DNA of 7,278 nt, taken from the NCBI GenBank assembly GCA_036339975.1, contig JAYYZV010000029.1, positions 1 through 7,278 of the forward strand, written 5' to 3'. Source of the DNA: UBA830 sp036339975. Lineage in GTDB: Bacteria; Pseudomonadota; Alphaproteobacteria; MPNO01; UBA830. Shown here piece after piece: positions 1-7,116 of the stretch. The notes under the pieces were generated by a model. It had not been told where the DNA came from and searched no databases. It saw nothing but the letters and a program-made list of their open reading frames with translations. A program made the position numbers and the translations under genes. Numbering within the stretch: the stretch's first letter is position 1; every line of letters begins with the position of its first letter.

Positions 1-1
1 G

Positions 2-1444
2 GAAGCGCTCGAGGAAATGGGCGTCGATGTGATCGAGGCTGGCTTCCCGATTGCTTCGAATGGCGATTTCGAGGCTGTGAACGAGATTGCTAAGCTGGTC
101 AAGAACTCTACCATCTGCGGCCTTGCCCGGTCGGGCCGTGCCGATATCGAGCGCGCTGCGGAAGCCTTGCAGCCCGCTGCTCGGCCACGCATTCATACCT
201 TTATCGCCACCAGCCCACTACACATGAAATACAAGCTGCAGATGGAGCCGGACGAGGTATACCAGCACGTGGTCGACAGTGTCAGCTATGCGCGTAACTT
301 CACGGACGATGTTGACTGGTCGCCGGAAGACGGCACGCGGTCGGATCACGATTTTCTGTGCCGCTGTGTTGAAGCTGCTATCAAATCCGGAGCTACCTGC
401 ATCAATCTGCCGGACACCGTTGGCTATTCAGTGCCGGAGGAATTTGGCGGGTTGATCCGGATGTTGATCGAACGGGTTCCGAATAGTGATAAGGCCATTT
501 TCTCGACCCATTGCCATAACGATTTAGGTCTTGCAGTCGCAAATTCGTTGGCCGGAGTGGAGGCGGGCGCGCGTCAGGTCGAATGTACCATCAACGGTCT
601 CGGCGAACGTGCTGGCAATGCCGCGTTGGAAGAAATTGTTATGGCTTTGCGAACCCGTCAGGATGCGATGCCTTTCACGACTAACGTGAAAACAGAGATG
701 ATTACCAAGGCCTCACGCCTTGTATCGACCATCACCGGGTTCACTGTTCAGCCTAACAAGGCCATCGTCGGTGCGAACGCTTTTGCCCACGAATCCGGAA
801 TTCATCAGGACGGTATGCTGAAAAACGCAAGCACTTATGAGATCATGACCCCGGAATCGGTGGGGCTCAACGAGTCGAAGCTGGTCCTCGGAAAACTATC
901 TGGGCGGGCCGCATTCAAGGAAAAGCTCCACGAACTGGGCTATGACCTAGGAGACAATGCGTTCCAAGATGCATTTCGCCGATTTAAGGCGCTGGCGGAC
1001 AAGAAACGTGAGATCTTCGATGAGGATATCGTCGCGTTGGTCGATGATGAAATCGTGCGTGGAAATGACCGCATGCGGTTTGTGTCATTACAAGTCATTT
1101 GCTGTTCGGAAGGACCGCAGACTGCCGAGCTGACGATGGAAGTCGACGATCAAACTATGAAGACTAAATCAATCGGAGACGGTCCAGTCGATGCGACTTT
1201 TAACGCGATTAAGGAACTAACTAGCTATAACGCTAGTCTCCAACTTTATCAGGTGCATGCGGTAACCGAAGGGACCGATGCGCAGGCTGAAGTCACGGTT
1301 CGACTGGAAGAAGGTGGAAAGACGGTGAACGGTCAGGGAGCCGATACCGACACGCTTGTTGCGTCCGCCCGCGCCTACATAAATGCGCTGAACAAGATGC
1401 TGGTCAAGCGGGAAAAAACCGCACCCAGCGCTTTGAGTGCCTGA
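2..1444 (+). CDS. leuA: 2-isopropylmalate synthase, 5'-truncated by window edge
   Basis: LeuA condenses acetyl-CoA with 2-oxoisovalerate to give 2-isopropylmalate, the first committed step of leucine synthesis, in the cytoplasm. The frame is open from base 2, giving 480 residues; the family is usually about 510-525, so roughly 40 N-terminal residues, including the expected RDGEQ metal/substrate motif, lie upstream. The ATG at 17 is internal (EALEEMGVDVIEAGFP is a conserved early segment), not the start. Counting that Met as residue 1, visible marks are WSPEDGTRSD (101-110), the metal-binding HCHND (165-169, the two His codons at 509 and 515), NGLGERAGNA (193-202) and GANAFAHESGIHQDG (252-266). 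From about 355 to 465 lies the C-terminal leucine-feedback domain, including GADTDT and AYINALN. This separates it from homocitrate synthase-like relatives lacking that domain. It ends in TGA 84 nt before mreB on the same strand. Identification is firm; a shared transcript with mreB is possible but unproven. Confidence 0.97.
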   Translation, partial: EALEEMGVDVIEAGFPIASNGDFEAVNEIAKLVKNSTICGLARSGRADIERAAEALQPAARPRIHTFIATSPLHMKYKLQMEPDEVYQHVVDSVSYARNFTDDVDWSPEDGTRSDHDFLCRCVEAAIKSGATCINLPDTVGYSVPEEFGGLIRMLIERVPNSDKAIFSTHCHNDLGLAVANSLAGVEAGARQVECTINGLGERAGNAALEEIVMALRTRQDAMPFTTNVKTEMITKASRLVSTITGFTVQPNKAIVGANAFAHESGIHQDGMLKNASTYEIMTPESVGLNESKLVLGKLSGRAAFKEKLHELGYDLGDNAFQDAFRRFKALADKKREIFDEDIVALVDDEIVRGNDRMRFVSLQVICCSEGPQTAELTMEVDDQTMKTKSIGDGPVDATFNAIKELTSYNASLQLYQVHAVTEGTDAQAEVTVRLEEGGKTVNGQGADTDTLVASARAYINALNKMLVKREKTAPSALSA

Positions 1445-1452
1445 AATATGGT

Positions 1453-1488
1453 CCGGCAAGGGGCTGTGCCCGGGATAACCGGGCCGGC
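1453..1488 (+). repeat. GC-rich competing inverted repeats between leuA and mreB
   Basis: The 84-nt gap contains GCCCGG (1468-1473) and CCGGGC (1479-1484), able to form a 6-bp all-GC stem with loop GATAA. The same GCCC (1468-1471) can instead pair with GGGC at 1461-1464 over a 3-nt loop. CCGGC (1453-1457) can pair with GCCGG (1483-1487). These pairings are mutually exclusive in part. No T-run follows (the next bases are CGTCGGATCAAAC), so it is not a canonical intrinsic terminator. It could be a weak terminator or attenuator, an mRNA-end stabilising hairpin, or chance in GC-rich sequence. Confidence 0.5.
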
Positions 1489-1516
1489 GTCGGATCAAAC
1501 AATTGAACGATGAAAG

Positions 1517-1524
1517 AAGTGAGG
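1517..1524 (+). promoter_or_regulatory. Ribosome binding site of mreB
   Basis: AAGTGAGG lies just before the ATG at 1529; its GAGG core (1521-1524) is 4 nt from the start codon, close but usable. It supports the first Met, which keeps the amphipathic N-terminus of MreB, over the later Met codons at residues 8 and 13. Confidence 0.65.
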
Positions 1525-1528
1525 TTTC

Positions 1529-2569
1529 ATGTTCTCTAAACTGCTCGGCATGCTGTCTGCCGATATGGCGATCGACCTTGGTACCGCCAACACGCTTGTC
1601 TATGTAAAGGGTCGCGGGATTGTGCTCAATGAACCGTCGGTCGTGGCCACAGCCTCTGTTAAAGGACGCAAGCAGGTTCTTGCCGTAGGTGACGAAGCTA
1701 AGATGATGCTTGGCCGGACACCCGGGAATATTGAAGCCATCCGCCCTCTGCGAGATGGGGTGATCGCAGATTTTGAGGTCGCCGAAGAGATGATCAAGCA
1801 TTTTATTCGCAAGGTGCATAACCGCAGGAGTTTTTCAGCGCCCCAAGTGATAATATGCGTTCCCTCCGGATCCACTGCGGTGGAACGCCGAGCAATTCAG
1901 GAGTCGGCGGAAAGTGCAGGGGCCCGGCGTGTATTCCTTATTGAGGAACCGATGGCGGCGGCGATCGGTGCCGGTCTCCCGGTGACCGAGCCCACCGGGT
2001 CGATGGTCGTCGATATTGGCGGCGGTACAACCGAGGTCGCGGTATTGTCGCTCGGCGGGATTGTCTATTCTAGATCCGTGCGCGTCGGTGGCGACAAGAT
2101 GGATGAGGCTATCATCGCCTATATCCGTCGCAACCATAACTTGCTAGTTGGCGAAAGCAGTTCCGAGCGCATCAAAAAAGAAATTGGATCCGCGTGCGTT
2201 CCGCCGGACGGAGATGGTGGGGTTATGGAAATCAAGGGTCGTGACCTTATGAACGGCGTACCCAAAGAACTCGTAATTAGCGAGCGCCAGATTGCTGAGA
2301 GCTTGGCTGAACCGGTCAGCGCAATTATCGAGGCGGTAAAGGTCGCGCTAGAACACACGGCGCCCGAGCTAGCGGCGGATATTGTCGACAAGGGTATCGT
2401 GATGACGGGTGGTGGCGCGCTGCTTGGAAACGTCGATCTAGTGCTGCGCCATGCCACTGGGCTGCCGGTTAGTCTGGCTGAGGAACCACTATCTTGTGTT
2501 GCGCTTGGCACGGGCCGTTGCCTTGAAGAAATGAATACGTTGAAGAACGTTCTTACGTCTATGTATTGA
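1529..2569 (+). CDS. mreB: Rod shape-determining actin homologue MreB
   Basis: MreB is the bacterial actin that polymerises into membrane-bound antiparallel filaments and directs insertion of new lateral-wall peptidoglycan. The protein is 346 residues, the normal family length (about 345-350). Residues 1-9 (MFSKLLGML) form the short amphipathic membrane-binding segment typical of Gram-negative MreB. The actin/Hsp70 nucleotide-binding fold is evident: phosphate-1 loop DLGTANT (16-22), the IEEP segment (138-141) with its conserved glutamates, phosphate-2 loop VDIGGGTTEV (161-170) and the adenosine-binding MTGGGALLG (292-300). It lies first in the mre cluster, 84 nt after leuA and 95 nt before mreC. 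The larger spacing on both sides, compared with the overlapping genes downstream, fits separate control of MreB amount, as MreB is needed in large excess over its membrane partners. No truncation or odd residues were noticed. ParM or MamK are excluded by the near-canonical MreB sequence. Confidence 0.98.
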   Translation: MFSKLLGMLSADMAIDLGTANTLVYVKGRGIVLNEPSVVATASVKGRKQVLAVGDEAKMMLGRTPGNIEAIRPLRDGVIADFEVAEEMIKHFIRKVHNRRSFSAPQVIICVPSGSTAVERRAIQESAESAGARRVFLIEEPMAAAIGAGLPVTEPTGSMVVDIGGGTTEVAVLSLGGIVYSRSVRVGGDKMDEAIIAYIRRNHNLLVGESSSERIKKEIGSACVPPDGDGGVMEIKGRDLMNGVPKELVISERQIAESLAEPVSAIIEAVKVALEHTAPELAADIVDKGIVMTGGGALLGNVDLVLRHATGLPVSLAEEPLSCVALGTGRCLEEMNTLKNVLTSMY

Positions 2570-2596
2570 AGGTGGCGTCAATATTTTACTGTCGGT

Positions 2597-2642
2597 ATCG
2601 GCAAGTGGCCGATTATAGGGAAACCTCTGGAAAGCCGATTAT
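2597..2642 (+). repeat. Direct repeat GCCGATTAT plus inverted half copy upstream of mreC
   Basis: GCCGATTAT occurs at 2608-2616 and again at 2634-2642, 26 bp apart start to start. ATCGGC at 2597-2602 is the reverse complement of the GCCGAT core of both copies. It can form a tight 6-bp hairpin with the first copy (loop AAGTG, 2603-2607) or a long-loop pairing with the second copy (2634-2639). The arrangement suits either a protein-binding operator or alternative RNA folds in the mreB-mreC spacer. A function is inferred only; there is no T-run, so it is not an ordinary terminator. Confidence 0.5.
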
Positions 2643-2654
2643 GATCAGTGTTCT

Positions 2655-2659
2655 GAGGA
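2655..2659 (+). promoter_or_regulatory. Ribosome binding site that fixes the GTG start of mreC
   Basis: GAGGA stands 5 nt before the GTG at 2665. An in-frame TGA (2662-2664) directly abuts that GTG, so mreC cannot begin further upstream. The next in-frame candidates downstream would remove the basic pre-membrane segment, so the GTG start is well supported. Confidence 0.7.
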
Positions 2660-2664
2660 TTTGA

Positions 2665-3549
2665 GTGAAACATCACACTGCATCCGTCACAAAGTTAACC
2701 ATACCGGTAAAGGCATGGCTGAACCGGTTCGCTCTGCTGCTTCTATTTCTGTTGGCCTTTACAATTATGTTGCTTGGTAAGGCTGAAAGCCTAGCAGTAG
2801 AAAAGATCAGATCTGGCGTGACAGATTTTATCGTACCGATCATGGACGGGCTATCGCGGCCAATAGCGACGGTGTCGGCGGTAATTGATCAGACTGGAAA
2901 TTTGTTCAGCGTCTATGAAGAAAACGAACGGCTCCGCGAACAGAATGCGAGGCTGCTTGAATGGCAGAGCTCAGCCCTTGCGTTGGCGGCAGAAAACTCA
3001 GCTTTGCGAAAAGTACTGAATTTTGTGCCCGAGCGTGATGCTTCATTCGCGGCAGCACGTGTAATAGGCGATTCCGGTCGCGTGTTTGTTCAATCTGTAT
3101 TGATCAATGCAGGTTCGGGTAGCGGAATAGCCCGCGGAAATGCCGTCGTTACCGGGGGAGGTCTTGTCGGGCGGATTTCTGAAGCCGGCCGCCGGTCCGC
3201 GCGCGTACTTTTGATTACGGATTTGAACTCCCGGATTCCGGTTGTCAGTGAAAAAGGTCGGATCCGTGCAATATTGTCCGGTGATAACAGCTCAACTCCT
3301 AAACTTGGTTTTTTGTCGCCCAATGCTGGTATTAATCTTGGCGATCGTTTTGTGACCTCCGGGCATGGCGGTGTATTCCCGGCGGGACTCCCCATAGGTA
3401 AGATATCCAGTGTCGAAGATGGCGTATTGAGGGTGGCGCCTTTTGCAAATTTCGACTCGCTTGAATATGTCCGCATCATTACAGATTTTGCCGGCAAGGT
3501 TCCAGATACGTTCGTTCCTACCACCGTCAGGCAATCGCGGATGAAATGA
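2665..3549 (+). CDS. mreC: Rod shape-determining protein MreC
   Basis: MreC is the bitopic scaffold of the elongasome: it dimerises or polymerises in the periplasm, binds PBP2 and is thought to shift the PBP2-RodA pair to its active state. The 294-residue protein has a short basic cytoplasmic N-terminus, one membrane span at about 21-38 (ALLLLFLLAFTIMLL), an acidic/basic heptad-like coiled coil at about 84-118 (starting YEENERLREQNARLLEW), and a double beta-barrel domain from about 125 to 277. The family hallmark TSGHGGVFPAGLPIGKI is at 231-247. Length and order match proteobacterial MreC. It uses a GTG start fixed by the stop just upstream. Its TGA overlaps the mreD ATG in an ATGA junction (3546-3549), indicating translational coupling. 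Nothing appears broken. Identification is based on architecture and the hallmark motif and is firm. Confidence 0.97.
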   Translation: MKHHTASVTKLTIPVKAWLNRFALLLLFLLAFTIMLLGKAESLAVEKIRSGVTDFIVPIMDGLSRPIATVSAVIDQTGNLFSVYEENERLREQNARLLEWQSSALALAAENSALRKVLNFVPERDASFAAARVIGDSGRVFVQSVLINAGSGSGIARGNAVVTGGGLVGRISEAGRRSARVLLITDLNSRIPVVSEKGRIRAILSGDNSSTPKLGFLSPNAGINLGDRFVTSGHGGVFPAGLPIGKISSVEDGVLRVAPFANFDSLEYVRIITDFAGKVPDTFVPTTVRQSRMK

Positions 3550-4073
3550 TTAATACTGCTCTGCAGCACCTTGATCGATCGACGAGGCGGCTGGTCCCAT
3601 TTTTGGCTAGTGTCTTCCTAGTCGTGCTCTCGGCGTTGCCGGTTAACGTCCCCGGGTACGGTCAAATCGCGGCCAATATGGGGCTAGTGACCGTATTTTA
3701 CTGGACGATCTACCGTCCGGACTTGTTTCCAGCTGTTGCCGCGTTTGCGGTGGGCCTCTGGCAGGACATCTTAGTTGGGTCGCCGATCGGCCTTCACGCT
3801 CTGATACTACTTCTCGCAAACTGGGCGATTGCATCCCAGCGGATGTTTTTTCACGGAAAGGCCTTTAGCGTTATTTGGTGGGGTTTCGCAATCGTGATGC
3901 TTGCGGCTGCTGTTTTGTCCTGGATTATCGCCTGCGCGCTCAATGCTACGTTAATCAATCCGCTGCCGGCGGTGTTTCAAGCGTTCCTGACCGTCGGCGT
4001 TTTTCCATTTATGGCGTGGCTACTTGCGCGCGTTCAATATTCCTTGATCAGGCCAGTACGTCTCGATGAATAG
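3546..4073 (+). CDS. mreD: Rod shape-determining membrane protein MreD
   Basis: MreD is a small polytopic inner-membrane protein that works with MreC to connect MreB to the wall synthases. It has 175 residues, within the usual 160-180. Hydrophobic stretches lie at about 17-33, 43-57, 62-75, 82-96, 107-130 and 143-161, consistent with five or six spans. The most recognisable block is FAVGLWQDILVGSPIGLHAL (67-86), matching the conserved Asp-containing, G-L-H-A-L signature of the family. MreD diverges fast in sequence, so position between mreC and mrdA adds much of the certainty. It starts in a 4-nt ATGA overlap with mreC and has only a weak ribosome site of its own, so it is probably translated by coupling. 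Its last 8 nt overlap the start of mrdA. Confidence 0.94.
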   Translation: MINTALQHLDRSTRRLVPFLASVFLVVLSALPVNVPGYGQIAANMGLVTVFYWTIYRPDLFPAVAAFAVGLWQDILVGSPIGLHALILLLANWAIASQRMFFHGKAFSVIWWGFAIVMLAAAVLSWIIACALNATLINPLPAVFQAFLTVGVFPFMAWLLARVQYSLIRPVRLDE

Positions 4074-5943
4074 AAGAGAGGCCAGTCGTTACAAGCTATT
4101 TTCCCGGCGGGTCGCGATTCTCGGGGCCGGAAAACTTACGTTGCTCGGTGTCCTCGGCGGCCGGATGTATCAGCTCCAGGTACTTGAATCCGATAGATAC
4201 ACCACTCTTGCGGAGGAAAACCGGATCAATCTGCGACTATTGGCACCGCCGCGGGGCCTTATCCTCGACAGATACGGGAGACCGCTAGCGATTAATCAGG
4301 AAAACTATCGGGTATCCCTTGTGCCGGAACAGGTTCAGGATGTAGACGCCATGCTCGCCGCGTTATCGAGGATTATTACTCTTCGCGACCATGACCGGAA
4401 GCGTGTCCTCAGAGAGGTACGTCGGCGTCGAGGTTTCGTACCGGTAACCGTTCGCGAAAACCTTCAGTGGGAGGAGGTGTCTCGTATTGAGGTAAACGCG
4501 CCCGATCTTCCCGGCCTTTCCATCGGGGTCGGGCAAAGTCGGCAATATCCTTTTAAACACGATTTTGCACATGTCCTTGGTTACGTATCGGCTGTTACCG
4601 GCAAGGAGATCACTGGCGACCCACTACTCGAATTGCCGGGTTTCAAGACCGGTAAGAACGGAATAGAGCGGGTATTTGACCTCGATCTTCGAGGTAAGGC
4701 AGGCAACAGCCAAGTAGAAGTGAATGCGGTTGGTCGCGTGATCCGCGAACTCTCGCGTCAGGAGGGGAAACCCGGTGACGATTTGCGACTCACTATTGAC
4801 CGAGATTTACAAAAGCATGCTGCGGATCGGCTGAAGAAGGAAAAAAGTGCGGCGGCCGTCGTTATGGATATCAACAATGGGGATATCTTGGTTTTATCCT
4901 CGGTCCCTGGCTTCAATCCAAACGAATTCGTAACCGGGCTGTCGTCGAGAGCTTGGCGCAGCCTCGTTAATGATCCCTATACGCCGCTGATAAATAAAAC
5001 CATCTCCGGCCAGTATGCACCGGGTTCCACCTTTAAGATGGTGGTGGCGCTAGCCGCTCTCGAAGCGAAGATTGTCGAGCCGGACCACCGGGTATTATGC
5101 AGCGGCGTCACGGAGCTCGGATCTGCACGTTTTCACTGTTGGAAGAAGCACGGCCATGGTTGGCAGGATATGTTTGATGCCCACAAAAATTCATGTGACA
5201 CCTACTTCTATGATCTTGCCAAACGCTTGGGCATCGATCGGATCGCTGATATGGCTGAAAAGCTTGGTCTGGGTCAGAAAACAGGGGTTGAACTGCCGTC
5301 CGAGAAAGGTGGGATAATCCCTACGCGGGCTTGGAAAAAGGCGTTGATAGGCACACGCTGGCAGCAGGGTGAAACGTTGATTTCCGGCATCGGGCAGGGG
5401 TTTGTTCTGACGACGCCTCTGCAGCTTGCCGTGATGACGTCGCGTTTGGCCAATGGCGTCGTTGCGGTAACGCCCCGCATAGTGAAACCGGTTGAAGAAC
5501 CGGGCGAACAAAACCAACCCAAGTTTAAGCCTCTTGGAATTTCTAGCCGCTCTCTGGATGTGGTGCGTGAAGGAATGAACCTAGTCACCAACCACCGTGG
5601 CGGGACCGCGTTTCGGGCTCGGATATCACAAGAGGGTTTGGAGATGTCAGGCAAGACGGGGACCGCTCAGGTGCGTCGTATCAGCAAGGCTGAACGTGAG
5701 ACACGAGTTCTGAAGAGTCACGAACGCCCGTGGCGGGAGAGGGATCATGCGCTATTCGTCGGCTATGCGCCGTCGGACAAACCGCGCTATGCGGTTTCAG
5801 TTGTTGTTGAACACGGCGGCGAAGGATCAAAATCGGCTGCACCAATTGCCCGAGATCTGCTGCTAGCTACCCAGAAATACGATCTGTCTGGCGCAGAAAG
5901 CCCGCCTTTTTCCGCCTCCAAACCCAAAACCGAGGTGATCTGA
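4066..5943 (+). CDS. mrdA: Penicillin-binding protein 2 (elongation transpeptidase)
   Basis: PBP2 is the monofunctional class B transpeptidase that cross-links peptidoglycan strands made by RodA during side-wall elongation; it is anchored in the inner membrane and acts in the periplasm. The 625-residue protein has a basic N-terminus and a signal anchor at about 14-33, a pedestal/dimerisation domain from about 55 to 230 containing PPRGLILDRYGRPLA (61-75), then the transpeptidase domain. The three active-site motifs are present: S-T-F-K with nucleophile Ser321 and Lys324, S-C-D at 376-378 (the form usual in PBP2 rather than SxN), and KTGTA at 530-534. WKKHGHG (359-365) is also PBP2-like and argues against division PBP3/FtsI. 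The start overlaps mreD by 8 nt and no good Shine-Dalgarno sequence precedes it, so translation probably depends on mreD. rodA follows after 5 nt. Confidence 0.97.
   Translation: MNRREASRYKLFSRRVAILGAGKLTLLGVLGGRMYQLQVLESDRYTTLAEENRINLRLLAPPRGLILDRYGRPLAINQENYRVSLVPEQVQDVDAMLAALSRIITLRDHDRKRVLREVRRRRGFVPVTVRENLQWEEVSRIEVNAPDLPGLSIGVGQSRQYPFKHDFAHVLGYVSAVTGKEITGDPLLELPGFKTGKNGIERVFDLDLRGKAGNSQVEVNAVGRVIRELSRQEGKPGDDLRLTIDRDLQKHAADRLKKEKSAAAVVMDINNGDILVLSSVPGFNPNEFVTGLSSRAWRSLVNDPYTPLINKTISGQYAPGSTFKMVVALAALEAKIVEPDHRVLCSGVTELGSARFHCWKKHGHGWQDMFDAHKNSCDTYFYDLAKRLGIDRIADMAEKLGLGQKTGVELPSEKGGIIPTRAWKKALIGTRWQQGETLISGIGQGFVLTTPLQLAVMTSRLANGVVAVTPRIVKPVEEPGEQNQPKFKPLGISSRSLDVVREGMNLVTNHRGGTAFRARISQEGLEMSGKTGTAQVRRISKAERETRVLKSHERPWRERDHALFVGYAPSDKPRYAVSVVVEHGGEGSKSAAPIARDLLLATQKYDLSGAESPPFSASKPKTEVI
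5932..5940 (+). promoter_or_regulatory. Strong Shine-Dalgarno sequence of rodA inside the end of mrdA
   Basis: GAGGTGATC matches nine consecutive bases of the sequence complementary to the usual bacterial 16S rRNA 3' end and ends 8 nt before the rodA ATG at 5949. It also spells the last three codons of mrdA (Glu-Val-Ile) right before its TGA. It supports the ATG at 5949 as the rodA start. It is clearly stronger than the sites before mreD and mrdA. Confidence 0.75.
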
Positions 5944-5948
5944 TTGCC

Positions 5949-7091
5949 ATGCGCGGATTACCCATTTACCGGCATTTGACCCTCGGTCGTAAAACCCTCC
6001 AGATCAACTGGCTATTGATCCTGATTGTCAGTACCACGGCGGCGATTGGGGCTGCTATGCTTTATTCAGCGGCTGATGGGTCCTGGGAACCTTGGGCTAT
6101 ACGACATGTCACGCGATACCTGGTTGGTTTATTTATTCTAATCACTATTGCACTGGTAGATATCCGGTTTTGGTGGCGCTATTCGTATCTAATGTACGCG
6201 GCCGTAATAGCGTTGCTGGTCGCGGTCGAGGTGTTTGGTTCAATTGGTATGGGCGCTCAGCGTTGGGTCAATCTCGGTGTCATCAAGTTGCAGCCGTCCG
6301 AACTAATGAAGGTAGGTTTAACGCTGGCCCTTGCCCGCTATTTTCATGGGCTGTCCACGGAAGATGTGCGCCGCATTCCCTACCTATTCGTGCCGCTTCT
6401 CCTAATTGCTCTGCCGGCGGCGTTGGTATTGAGACAGCCGGACCTTGGCACGGCGCTGTTTCTCATATTGATCGGAGGAGGGGTCTTTTTCGTTGCCGGG
6501 GTGCGTTTGTGGAAATTTGGGATCGTTTTGGCTGCAACGGGCGTGGCTATTCCGGTGGTGTGGAATACCCTTCGCACCTACCAACAGAACCGCATCCTCA
6601 CTTTCCTCAATCCGGAGAAAGACCCGCTAGGGGCAGGGTATCATATCCTGCAGTCCAAGATCGCGCTGGGTTCGGGCGGGCTGTTCGGTAAGGGTTTCAT
6701 GCAGGGTTCGCAGAGCCGCTTAAATTTTGTGCCGGAAAAGCAGACCGATTTCATCTTCACCATGATGGCTGAGGAATTCGGTATGGTCGGAGGTTTGATA
6801 CTCCTATGTCTTTACATCTTGATCATGATCTACGGTTTCGCCATCGCGCTGCGTTCCCGCAACCATTTTGGGCGGCTGCTCGCCATTGGGCTGACCGCGA
6901 TGCTATTTATATATGTCTTTATCAACATTGCCATGGTGATGGGGCTAATCCCTGTCGTTGGCGTGCCCCTCCCGCTGATCTCCTACGGCGGAACGGCGAT
7001 GTTGACGCTAATGATCGGGGTCGGCTTCTTGATCAACGTTTATGTTCACCGCGATGTCATGATATTACGTACTGGAAGCGTTGACCCCTGA
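5949..7091 (+). CDS. rodA: SEDS-family peptidoglycan glycosyltransferase RodA
   Basis: RodA (also called MrdB) polymerises lipid II into glycan strands in the elongasome, acting with PBP2 in the inner membrane. The 380-residue protein is of normal length and has about ten hydrophobic segments, beginning at about 20-40. SEDS marks in order: GAQRWVNLG (102-110), LQPSELMK (114-121), RQPDLGTAL (162-170), YHILQSKIALGSGGLFGKG (231-249), PEKQTDFIF (262-270), whose Asp267 corresponds to the essential catalytic Asp of RodA, and the C-terminal GVPLPLISYGGTA (338-350). FtsW is the main alternative, but adjacency to mrdA/PBP2 and the PEKQTDFIF form point to RodA. The gene follows mrdA by 5 nt and has its own strong ribosome site. 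It appears to end the operon, with an 86-nt gap before a tRNA gene. Confidence 0.97.
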   Translation: MRGLPIYRHLTLGRKTLQINWLLILIVSTTAAIGAAMLYSAADGSWEPWAIRHVTRYLVGLFILITIALVDIRFWWRYSYLMYAAVIALLVAVEVFGSIGMGAQRWVNLGVIKLQPSELMKVGLTLALARYFHGLSTEDVRRIPYLFVPLLLIALPAALVLRQPDLGTALFLILIGGGVFFVAGVRLWKFGIVLAATGVAIPVVWNTLRTYQQNRILTFLNPEKDPLGAGYHILQSKIALGSGGLFGKGFMQGSQSRLNFVPEKQTDFIFTMMAEEFGMVGGLILLCLYILIMIYGFAIALRSRNHFGRLLAIGLTAMLFIYVFINIAMVMGLIPVVGVPLPLISYGGTAMLTLMIGVGFLINVYVHRDVMILRTGSVDP

Positions 7092-7116
7092 CAGCGGTGG
7101 CCATTCCAAAAACTGA

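Noticed and set aside
17..17. ATG at 17 as the start of leuA
   Set aside because: The frame stays open to the window edge with conserved LeuA residues EALEE before this Met, and the N-terminal RDGEQ region would be missing; the gene is truncated by the window, not short.
1356..1383. Possible mreB promoter within the end of leuA (TTGTTG at 1356-1361, CATAAA at 1378-1383)
   Set aside because: Only 3 of 6 and 4 of 6 consensus matches inside coding sequence; unsupported without transcript start data.
1217..1819. Long open frame of 200 codons on the - strand across the leuA end and mreB start
   Set aside because: It lies opposite two firmly identified genes and an intergenic gap, has no recognisable domain and a basic, His/Arg-rich composition typical of antisense frames of coding DNA.
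3090..3569. Open frame of 159 codons on the - strand opposite mreC
   Set aside because: It is fully antisense to the conserved MreC beta domain, with low-complexity Pro/Ser/Thr/Arg-rich translation and no family resemblance; a shadow frame.
6092..6691. Open frame of 199 codons on the + strand within rodA in another frame
   Set aside because: RodA's SEDS motifs run through the whole region in the true frame; the alternative translation is rich in Arg/Cys/Trp/Gly and matches nothing recognised.
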